From assembly GCA_014549065.1 (NCBI GenBank), contig JACDOX010000040.1:2931750-2995749 (forward strand): a stretch of DNA of 64,000 nucleotides, read 5' to 3'. Positions 49,985 to 60,000 of this stretch are shown here, piece after piece. This DNA is from Cardinalis cardinalis. Its lineage: Eukaryota > Chordata > Aves > Passeriformes > Cardinalidae. Under the pieces are notes generated by a model. The model saw nothing but the letters and a program-made list of their open reading frames with translations, searched no databases and was not told the origin of the DNA. How positions within the stretch are numbered: position 1 is the first letter of the stretch; each line of letters opens with the position of its first letter. The translations under genes were made by a program, and so were the position numbers.

Positions 49985-49985
49985 A
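49980..49985 (+). terminator. CEP83: AATAAA overlapping the CEP83 stop codon
   Basis: The stop TAA at 49982-49984 lies inside AATAAA. If it is used, cleavage would leave only a very short 3' UTR. No clearly better signal lies in the next few hundred bases before the CR1 copy. Confidence 0.35.
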
Positions 49986-50339
49986 ATCTGCATACTCTTG
50001 ATGCTGTTAGCTTTCAATAACTTATCCTTTGTACATGCTTTTCATATTTTGCCAAAAACATGGTTGTGTGTGCCTGAATAGCATAAAATATATTCTGAAT
50101 AGTTACCCCTTTGTGGCTCAACTTGTTTTACTGCTGGGTTGAAGGACCAGCAGGTCTAAGGACTTTTCTCACTGGGAATTATAAAAAGAATATGCAGGGT
50201 TGCCATTCATGAGGAGGCTACACCCTGAATTTGTGTTACCAGTGCAATGATATTTGGCATAGCAGCAATTACAGGCTCAATAATGAGATTCAATTGCAGA
50301 GTTTTTCTGGTCCACTTGACTTCCCAGTTCTCTGAAGTG

Positions 50340-51680
50340 CTGCTTCTCTGGGCATGTGTAGGGGAAGTGAAGTGCCTTCCACTATAAGCCAAGAGCAGGT
50401 TTGGGATGATTGGATGAAGCTGAATAGCCACAAGTCTGTGGGACCTGATGATGTGCATCTCAGGGCCCCGAGGGAACTGGCTGATGTTGTTGCTTGTTTG
50501 GACGTCATGGTAATCAGGTGATGCCCTCAGTGATTGGAAAAAGGGAAACATTGCTCCCATTTTTAAAAACGGAAGAAAGGATGAACTGTGAAACTACAGA
50601 CTGGTGTGCCTCACCTCTGTGTCTGTGATGATCATGGAGCAGATCTTTCTAGAAGATGTGCTGAGGCAAGTAAAAAACAAGGAGGGCAGCCAAGGTAGCC
50701 ATCATAGCTTCTCGATGGGCAAATTGTGCCTGAGCAATATGGCCTTGTATGATGAAGTGACAGCAACGGTTGACAGGGGAACACCAACAAATGTCATCAT
50801 TTAGACTTCTGTGAGGCCTTTGATACAGTTCCACATGACATGGCTGATCTCCACATTGAAGAGGCATGGATTTGATGGGTGAATCCTCATTCAGTGGATA
50901 AGGAATTGGCTGCATGGACATAGCCAGAGTTGTAGTCCATGGCTCAATATCCAGGCAGAGGATGGTGCTGAGTGGGGTCCCTCAGAGCTCACTCTTGGGA
51001 CTGATGCTCTTCAGTACCTTCATTGATGACTGACAGTGAGGTCAAGTGCAGCCTCAGCAGGGTTGCTGACACAACAGAAGGAAAGGCTGTCATCCAGACG
51101 TGGGCCCATGGGGGCATTATGTAGTTCAGCAAGTGCAGGGTGCTGCATCTGGGTAGGGAAAATCCCAAATGTGAGTATAGACTGGAAAAAGAAGTCACTG
51201 AGACCAACCCTGCAGAGAAGGATAGTGGAGTTCTCATGGATGAAGGGCTGGTCACGAGCCAGCAGTGTGCATTCACAGCCCAGAAGCCCAGCCACATCTT
51301 GGGCTCCAGCAAAAGCAGCATGGCCAGCAGGGCAAGGGAGGCTTCAGGGAGACATTTTTCTTCCAGTATCTAAAGGGGGCTATAAACCTAAGGGGGACTT
51401 TTTCTATGTCCAGGGAGTGTCAGAGGACATGGGGCAGCAGTTTTAAACTGAAGGGAGGTTTCGATATTAGGAAGAAATCCTTTACTGTGGAGGTGGTGAG
51501 GAACTGGAACAGGTTGTCCAGAGAAGCTGTGGATGTCCCATCCCTGGAACTGTTCAAGGCCTGGTTGGATGGGGTTTTGAGCAAACTGTAATAGTGGAAG
51601 GTGTGCCTGCCCATGGCAGGGGGATTGGAACCAGATGATCTTTGGTCCCTTCCAATGCAAAACATTCTGTGATTCTGTGA
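50340..51680 (+). mobile_element. CR1 LINE, 5'-truncated, reverse-transcriptase region to 3' end
   Basis: The sequence follows avian CR1 ORF2 and the 3' UTR. Successive words include CACAAGTCTGTGGGACCTGA, GGGAACTGGCTGATG, ATCATGGAGCAGATCTTTCT, TGCCCATGGCAGGGGGATTG and the terminal octamers ATTCTGTGATTCTGTG. Frameshifts and stops interrupt the ORF. An internal deletion joins the GCAAGGGAGG segment directly to the CAGTATCTAAAGGGGGC segment, removing what is normally about 150 bp. The copy is less diverged than the other two. The 5' edge is uncertain and may extend towards 50.2 kb. Confidence 0.9.
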
Positions 51681-52316
51681 ACTATTGCCAAGATCCCTTC
51701 TCAGTAAGGTTTGTTTTTCAGTTTTTTTCCATAAAGTCAAAACATTAAATAACCTTAGCACAAGAAAATTTGAAAATTGTTTTACAAGGTTTGGATTGTT
51801 TAAAATAAAACTGACATTTAATATAAAAATTTAAAACAATTTTTATAAATCCTTTAACACTTGATAATATCCTCATACTCGTTCAATGTGAAAGTTAATG
51901 TATGCTACTCTGGGTTGCAGTTTTGATCACTAACAATGCTGTAATCCACACCTAGGTTGGTATTTTCACGCAGATAAAAAGGATAAAATGAAATTTTAAA
52001 AGCTCTGAAAACTTCTATTTGTTACCCTTGACAATGTGCCTCTTGTATTTCTATAATGGGAATGGGCAATAATTGGATTTTTTAATATAATATAGCAGAG
52101 ATTAGTATAATAAATTGCCTTTGCATTAAGTAAATATAAGTCTGTATTTATTCCTACTCTTAATTTGTTAACTACAACAAAAACATTTATTCTAGGTTGA
52201 ATATATTTTTTTCAGTTTATAATCAGTCCAGAAATTTGTGAAGGCTCAATTATTTATCTAATTTTTTTAACCTGATAATCTAGTAATAATGACTTTCCTG
52301 GAATTTGAGGAATTTT

Positions 52317-52376
52317 TTAATCTAGGTTTTTGTTTGTTTGTATTTGGTTTGTGGTCGTTGTTGTTGTTTTCAAAAT
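52317..52376 (+). repeat. T/G-rich low-complexity tract
   Basis: TTTTTGTTTGTTTGTATTTGG followed by GTTGTTGTTG-type repeats. Confidence 0.7.
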
Positions 52377-52545
52377 ACTGCAGCAAAAACATGGGACAGT
52401 GAGAATACACTGTGCAATCTCTTGTAATAGGTTATTGAGTATTGCTGTTAGACTGTAGGAATAGCAAAGGAATGACACCGGCGTTGACTCAGCTCTTCTC
52501 TCCAGAGGCTGCATTTTTCACTTTCCATTGTGTGTAAGTATAAGG

Positions 52546-52925
52546 ATTTGTCTTGGTTCCAGCCAGGACAGGGTTAATTTTTGCAGTACCTGGGGATCTG
52601 TGGCTGGGGTTATTCTACACCACCTCATTTTCCAGGGTCAGGGGATCCTTTTGGTTCATGTAGCATGCCAGGCTCGATGTAGTGAGCAATCACGTGTAAA
52701 TCTGCCTCCCTTCCCACCCTCTGTCATTAGTATTGTTCCTGTTACTGATCATTTTCTTATCTCATTGCTGTTTCCAGTAAGTTGTTCTTACTTTTCTTCA
52801 TGAGTAAAGATCTCATGATCTTTACTTTTTCTGCCTCCAATTCTCCTCTCTATCCTGCCTCAGGGGAGGGGAGGTGAGGCACTGGGAGAGCAGAGCATGG
52901 TTTCCAGCGTGTCAGTGGGAAAACT
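52546..52925 (+). mobile_element. probable decayed solo LTR of an avian endogenous retrovirus (ERVL-like)
   Basis: It begins TTGTCTTGGTTCCAGCCAGG-ACAGGGTTAAT, which resembles the start of a common avian ERV LTR. It continues with a GTGAGCAATCACGTG segment, a long T/C-rich middle with ATCTCAT, and ends in an AGGGGAGG-type block followed by a GGTTTCCAGCGTGTCAGTGG remnant. Internal retroviral genes are absent. The call is from remembered consensus and the copy is heavily diverged, so family and exact ends are uncertain. Confidence 0.5.
52803..52826. repeat. 10-bp perfect inverted repeat inside the LTR-like element
   Basis: AGTAAAGATC, loop TCAT, GATCTTTACT: a perfect hairpin candidate. Confidence 0.85.
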
Positions 52926-53856
52926 AAATTAGGGAGTACCATTCCTAAACCAGGGTTTATGCATTCTTGGGGAATTTGTTAAACTTCTCTGAGGAAAACA
53001 GTGTAGCTATTAGAAGTAACAGGAGCTATTTGCACTGCTGCTGCAGCATGAACTTGTACAAAGTAACTCTCTATGCCTGAGCCAGCTTTGCCAAACAGGA
53101 TGGTCGCCAGCATCTACTAGCACGGAACTTCTGTCCTCAGCTTCATGTTTCTGTCCCCAGCCGCAGCTGTGCCAGCAAGGTGCTCTCTGATGTCAGGGGA
53201 GGTTTATACAAACCAGGTAAGACTTGGAGGGCAGAAAAGGGGTATAGCAGGAGGAGGAATGATGGTCAGCACCTGGTCTGTGGGCTACCTTTCCCAGTTG
53301 GTCCCAGGCTTTCTGTGTGAAAACTTATTTCCTGTCCCTTAAGCACCTTCTCCTGAAAGAAGGATTATTGGGTTATCATCCTTTTTAACATGTTTAGTTT
53401 TTTAAAAGTATCATCACCCTCAGAGCCTTTAAGGGGTGCAGTTGAAGTGAAAATCCTGAAGGCTTTTTGGAGGTGTGGCAGGCATTGCACAATGGGCCTG
53501 TCCCTGGCCTTTTGCCGCTTCCCACAGGTGGGAAGGCAGCTGGGAATCCTCTGGCCCAGGGAATCCCTCTCCATTCAGACTCTGCAGCCGCTGGAGTTTA
53601 GGCCAGTGCCTCCTCTCCCCAGCATCATCAGAAGTTATATTCTACCTTCCTGTTCCTCTTCTTCCCAATTTTAGGCTGATGGAAGTGTGCTGTGCTGATC
53701 TGCATGGCTCTGTCCTGCACCCCTGCAGGGCTGGAGCTGCAGCACTGTTTGTCATCTGATGCCACTCTGTGTCTTACACTCCATTCCTTGCATGACCTTG
53801 CATTGTTACCATTGTAGCCATTTTAAAGTACACAATCAAACTAACCTCCAAATGCT

Positions 53857-53862
53857 TTTATT
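53857..53862 (-). terminator. PLXNC1: AATAAA polyadenylation signal, probable PLXNC1 3' end
   Basis: The plus-strand TTTATT at this position reads AATAAA on the PLXNC1 strand. Other candidate hexamers on the same strand lie near 54.76 and 56.47 kb and could give shorter isoforms. Confidence 0.4.
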
Positions 53863-56374
53863 CTAGATAAACCCATACAAACACCAACATGTATTTGATC
53901 TTTTGCACTTTTTTTAACCATTCATTTTAAACAACAGATTAACTTCTGTACAACAGGAATTACTTTACACATTAGTAAGATTTGACTTCAAACTAGATGA
54001 CTGCAAAATAATGCTCTGTAAGCTAGTGTTAGAAACACGCTGTTTGCCATAGCAGTTTGCCTGTAAACATGGAAAGTTGAAGAGAAGTTTGCTTTTCATT
54101 TCTGAGGATGTGATTAGAACTGTTGTGTTGCCATAATACCCATAATAGTCAGAGGTGGTTCTTTTTCTCTGTGTGACAGTAATGGCAAATTGCAGATACA
54201 GAAGGTGTGCCAATGTTTTGTGTGCTGACCCAAACCTACCAAAAGAGCCACAATCACTTAATTATACTTCACATCACTTAGTGAGATCCACTTGATGGGT
54301 TACAAAGTCCCAGTATGACTTTAAAAATGGTTTACTAACAGAGTGACACTGTTTAGGAGGCTTGAATAAAAGGCAATAATCCTATTCCAGGCTGTAGGTA
54401 AAGCTACAGGGCCTGCTTCAACACATACTTAATCTCTAGAAATCATTAAAGCTATTGTAGCAAACAAGCAGTAGTACAAATACAGAATAGGACTGATTTT
54501 CATTTCCTCATCAATATAAACACATATAGTGAAGTTCACAGGATCAGACCCACGCAAACAGATTATATTTTACAGCTTTTCAAGCAGAAATGTTGGAGTT
54601 GTCTTTTCTGCCTGTACAGAAGGTTACTGTTGAACAAAACTATCACAGTTCATTTGAATGCACTGCCAGCAAACACCTGAGGCAGAAGAGAACTAACTGG
54701 AAAGTATAATTCACTCCTGCCTCTCCTTCAGTATCAATTACTGTGCTTTTTCTATTTATTTGATGCTGCTTTAAAAGGTTAGATTAAGAACAATAAAAAT
54801 CAAGCCCTTACGTGCAGGTATTCCAAGCTTAAGTGCTAGTCAAGCCATGGTCCACTCTTTTAGGACAGAGGGCAAGATAGGTTAGAGGTGTGTGGGGTTT
54901 TTTCCAATTAAAATTGAACTTATCAAAATACATTGTGCCAGGCAGAGAACTGCTGAAAGTACTGCAACATTGTAGTGCAGTGTCCTGAACAAAGCCATAC
55001 ATTCCATCAAGTATAAAGTGTAAACTTAATAGCAAGTGTAAGACTTGAATTAAAAAAAGAAACCAACAAAGCCATCACAGTATGGGTTGGTTGGTGGCTG
55101 CCCTCTCTGGTATGGAAGAGGAACAACTTGTGCAATCACATGGTAGGGAGGGGGCAGACCAGCAGGACCCTGTTTTGTGATTGCTTTTCTCCACATTAAC
55201 AGCCTGCCACTGGGATTGTGCCTGGGGCCAGCTGCCTTTGTGACCAGAGCAGGCAGCATTAGCACGGATGCCNGAGCTCTGGGGCTCCTCCAGCTCAGCA
55301 CCGTGTGCCCCTCCGCTGCCTGGGAACCCTGTGCAGCCAGCTCTGGCTGCTCACAGCCCCTGTACTGGCTTTCTGTACCAAACCTGAGCCACCTGTGCCA
55401 TTCACAGCCCATGGCACCTTTCCCATTGCCAAGGCAGGTGACAGCTCTGCCCTCTCCCGTGGGCCACTGTGCTAGACCACTCACCTGCAGTGGTGGATCT
55501 CTCCAGAAATGTGTGGAAATGTATCTCCTTGTCATGAATGCCTTACCTCTAATCTAAGGGCACGTGACAGCCTCAGAACGTGCCTCCTGTGGCTGAAGCA
55601 GAGTCCATGCTGACAAACCATTTCAGCTCTGTAGGAGAGGGTAGGGTTGTGCTGGTGCTGTAGCAGAGCAGGAGCCACGGCTGCTCCTCTGCGGCTTTGC
55701 TCAGAAGCCACTGCCCCAGCCCCATCCCAGCAGTACAGCCATGCCCCTGCTGTCAGCTGGGCTGACTTTACCCACCAATACAAGGGTAANGGACACCTTA
55801 TTCCAAAATGGCCAAGCCTCAAAAAACCCCCAGCTGGACTAAGGCAGACAGTTACCCCTCCCCACCCCAACCCCAGCAAGTTTGTATCAGTGTCTCAAAC
55901 CCCAGTCTTCTGGTTCTTAAATATTATTAAACCAACCTTTGAGCTGACCCCCCCACATGCTGGCTTTAGGTCTGTGAGGCCCTTGTACACAGATGGCATG
56001 GCTGGCCAGGACCATCACACTGATGCATGGGCTGATCATGCACCTGAGTACAGCTTTGTGCAGCCATGGGCTGCTGCTTCATCAAATCACAAGTGTCCTG
56101 ACACAGTGCAGTTTCAGCTGTGAAGCTGCTCACAAGTGTTTCACAGCTTATTTCAGGATGGAAAGGTCAAAAATGTAAACACAGACTGATGGTGGCTGAA
56201 TGCCCTTCTCCAAAAGCCTCCCCTCACCTCTTCCCCTCAGTGGTTCGCTTCACTTTGGACATGGAATTTCTAACCTAACAAAGGTAAGTCTGCCATGTGG
56301 CATTTGGCCTTCCAACCTCAGACCCACTGTGTCTGCTAAACACACTTATCCTAAGTGTCACTTTGGTGCCAGGT

Positions 56375-56480
56375 TGTTGTTGGGTTTTTTGATGTGTTTG
56401 AGGTTGATTTTTTTGTGTGTGTTTTTCTTTTGTTTTGGTAGTTTTCTTTTTTTTGTTTGTTTTTTTGGTGGTTTATTTTT
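56375..56480. repeat. T/G-rich low-complexity tract
   Basis: Long T runs broken by G (TTGTTGTTGGGTTTTTTG and similar). On the PLXNC1 transcript strand it is A/C-rich. Confidence 0.8.
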
Positions 56481-56979
56481 TCTGAACAGGATCTAGCGAA
56501 CATTTCTGAGTGGAAGGAAGGAAACTGCAGCTGACCCATATTCTCACCCTCACAGTTTGCCAAGCTGCTGAAAGGATGTGGTCAAACATCAGATTTTCTC
56601 TTAAAAAAAAGAGGTAAGCAACTTGCAAGTTCACGTGGGCAACTCTGAACTTACCGTGTATTTTGCACATCTCCTATGACCTTATTTTAAAGTAAGCCAA
56701 AAGCTTACTAGATGGTATTTTTGAACCAAAGGGTTATCTGTGCTCAATACCTAAAAATGCTGACCCTGCCAACATTAGGTTCACTTTCACATGCCCCTGT
56801 GTGAATATGTAACCATGCCCATATTTCACTCCCAATCATCAATTACGTGGAATGGTCAGAGTGGAGAAGAGTGTCCAAATGTTTCAAACCCTGTACACAA
56901 AGTCAGTCAAAACAGTTTTGGGAGCAGTAGCACTAATAGAAAATCCCCCACAGTGGTGCTGTGTGAGTCAGTGCTCTGC

Positions 56980-57084
56980 TCAATGCCATTTGCATTTTTT
57001 CTTTTCATCAAATAAGGCTTTTACTTGCTGGAGCTGTTTCTGGACTTCTTCAAACCCCCGATCTCGCTCGAGTTTGCTGATAAT
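56980..57084 (-). CDS. PLXNC1: PLXNC1 terminal coding exon
   Basis: The acceptor on the minus strand is TTAACAG. It encodes IISKLERDRGFEEVQKQLQQ and ends DEKKKCKWH, then TGA at 56982-56980. The human protein ends with CKWM as I recall it, so the last residue differs. Confidence 0.94.
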   Translation of the reverse strand: MISKLERDRGFEEVQKQLQQVKALFDEKKKCKWH

Positions 57085-60000
57085 CTGTTAACAATTAGCA
57101 AAAGAGAGAATAATTTTTTTAATGCTTATTTTACTTGCTGTTTTATAAAACCTGTTTTTCTGTACAACTACTGACAGAAAAATGCATTGAGTGCCTGCTT
57201 ATCTGTAAACATTCTTCTCTGACTTTAACACTTTATTTTGGTAGTTTTCCCTTCAAGTCATTCTGATCACAGGATTTGCAACACTTCCACAAAAGAATGA
57301 CTGAGCCAAGCAAAAAAATCCAAAACAAACCCAACACATGCTCATCTCTCAGAGTGTGAGGCAAGGCCAGTGCTCCAGCTTTTACCCTACGGAAGATTTG
57401 CAAGTGATATTTCATTTCTCTTCCTCTGCCCTATAAGCCAAGGGCAATAAACTGCCTCTTTTCCTCTAACTCACCCACTTGGCACTGGCCCAGGTGATAG
57501 AATGGAGCACTACTGCTGTCTGAAATCTCTGCTGGCAATGCTACACAGGGACCCGTCTCAGTAAACAATGAAAGAGATTTAGCTGCTCCCAGTGAAAAGC
57601 CAGGGGGGGAAGAGCAGAGGGAAGATTTCCTTCTAAGGATGGGCTATGTTTAGCAAGTACTAGCTTCAAAAAAGCAAAAATGGGCACTAAGACTAGAAAG
57701 TACACTGAATTCTCCTGTATCAATCATTTTAATGAGCTTAATAAAGGATGATGCCATTTTGAGTATCATCCCAAGCTTGTTTCAAGAGGCAAAGATTTGA
57801 TCCTGAATCCAGGTAATTTGGGATGTTAGAGATCAGAAGTGGTAAGCCAGCTAACAGGTGACTGAGAGCTGGACGACTACAGCAAGTGCTGGTGCTGTGC
57901 TGCTGAGGATGAAAGAGAGAAAGGCCTGGTTGCTGGGAAACCCAGACAACCTGCTGGAAGCATAAGGAGGCCTTCAGGCAACACACCCCAGCTGGCTCTT
58001 ATCTGAGTCCCTGCACAGGCACACGCAGCCTCTGTTAAGGATGCTGAACAAAACGGAGTGGAGAATCCTATCATGCAAAGTGGAGGACAGGGATTTTCTT
58101 GGAAAGCAGCTTAGAGGTAGCCTGTGACTAAGTACTTTTAGCTGAGAAAAGATTTCTTTTGTTAGTAATAGCAGGGACTGGAAACTGTAGCTGCTTCTTT
58201 TTAAGAGAAAGACCATTAGAAGAGAGCATTAAGACAGCTATGATGGGAAAGGAGCAGACACCTCTTGCTTTAAGGCTGTGTGCTCCACTGAGGTGTTTGC
58301 ACTGACTGTGAAATCAAGAACCCTGGTGCTACAGTCTAATCTGATTCTGAGCCTCCAGGAAAATTGAGTGCATGCACAGGAGATGTGACAGGCATTTGCA
58401 GAGACTCTGCAAACACAGTAAAACAAGAAGCCTTGGCTATATAGGAACTTCCTCAAACTGCAGGGAAAATGTTATTGCTACTGTCTCTGTGCAAGGCAGC
58501 AGTGACAGTAAAGGCACTGACAAACCTTTGGCCTGTGCCCCCTTGGAGGGGTGGGGGCTGCAGCTGCCCTGGGGGCTGCGCTGCTCCAGCCCCTCCCAGC
58601 TCAGCAGCAGCAGCCACGGCTGCACTAAGGAGGGGCTGCCTTGGGAGTGGCACCAGCCCTTGGTTACTGTGTTATCCCACATTAAGGATTCAGCTGAAAT
58701 TGCAGATGTGCTTACCTCGTCATAGTATTTCACTATGTATTTGTAGATTTCAAACAAGGCCACTTTCTCATTAAATTCATTTTCATGTTTCTAAAACAGA
58801 CAACAGTTCTGGTAAGATACTTCTCCTTTAAAAAAAACCAACTTGAAAGCAACCAACCAACCCACGAAAGCAAATGAAGTTGCTGCTTCTCAACCATACC
58901 TTAGATTCCTGAGCTAGAAATTCTTCAACCTCTGCAGTAGTCAATGGAGGCAGATCCCTGATGGCTTTGTAGTACGCTTTCACCTCCTTCTTGTAGAGAG
59001 GAATGTCCTTAGCATAGAGAAGTTTATTTGTTGGTGCTTCCTTAAAAGAAAAAAATTGAAGCCTTGTAAATTTTCACAGCACAGATTTCCTGAGGTTCCA
59101 CCTCCACATAGTTAATTACATCTAATTGTGTCTGTGTGACTCATTTTTCTTTGCTGTGCTGATATGCAAGGAACCAAGATTATGAAACAAAGATGCAAAC
59201 CAGAGGCAGGATTTCACTAATAGTGTATTGTGTTTCGTGACAATTGCCATGTAATTATTTCTATTGNCATTAGAATTGATGACTTTTTGTTCCTCAGACA
59301 TATTTTTCTTTCTCACTTCCTCCTTACAGATTCCTAGACCTGAAAGATTATGAAAGCTGAACCAAAGGGTCTGAGGCCAAAACCCAATTTACATTCAAGA
59401 TACAGCAATACTGCTGCAAGGAAAGTTCCCTGGCAGTGACACACCAGAGAGTCTTGTTAGGTGCTGTCCTGGCAGAGGTTCCCCTAATTCTCTTTGGTCC
59501 CTACTACTCCTTTGCCTCAGGGGTTTGAGAGCATGGAGAGCTGACTGCCAGACACACAAAGATAAAGGGATTTTTCTTCACCCCAGGACTTCAACAACCC
59601 CTATCCAGGAGCTTTAGGCTCATTTGAGGAANTGAGTGCTGATGCTTGTGATAGGANCCAAAGCCCCACCTGGAAAACTGATTTTCAGAATGTAAAAGTG
59701 GGAGCCGGTAGTTTNCTGTTAAAGCTCAGGGCAATAAATGACATAACCTTGTGTTATGTTGTCACCACTGCTTCCAATGTGTGATGAAGTAATTTAAAGG
59801 TTTGTTTTCTAAATGGCCAAAAGATGTCTCAGGATAAAAGCCTAAAAATCATGAAGGTAAATACACTTTAGTACTAAAAGGTCACAAGATGTTTGCTGCA
59901 TTGCAAACCTTTATCAGGTTTCAGCACCCCTTTTCAAATAGCTAACAGGAGCTGTTGTTTCAACAATTCCGCACAGTGGATGTTAAACACAGAAACCTAA

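Larger units (their letters stand above)
49985..53840. other. convergent intergenic region between CEP83 and PLXNC1
   Basis: About 3.9 kb between the CEP83 stop and the inferred PLXNC1 3' end. It contains a CR1 copy (50340-51680) and a probable decayed LTR (52546-52925). The sequence from 53.0 to 53.8 kb is more GC-rich and unique, without a recognisable gene. The CEP83 3' UTR occupies an unknown part of the left end. Confidence 0.7.
53840..56979 (-). other. PLXNC1: PLXNC1 3' UTR (probable extent)
   Basis: About 3.1 kb from the PLXNC1 stop down to the AATAAA (minus strand) at 53857-53862. Plexin C1 mRNAs are known to have multi-kilobase 3' UTRs. It contains a GC-richer section (about 55.1-55.9 kb) and a low-complexity tract at 56375-56480. 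Open frames of up to 161 codons in the GC-rich section occur on both strands and have no recognisable domain. Confidence 0.55.

Noticed and set aside
55050..56123. Frames of up to 161 codons in the GC-rich part of the PLXNC1 3' UTR
   Set aside because: They occur on both strands at once, are explained by local GC content, and have no recognisable product.
58437..58774. Overlapping frames of about 100-117 codons in the last PLXNC1 intron
   Set aside because: The conserved exon 58716-58790 accounts for the only real coding signal; the rest is GC-biased intron.
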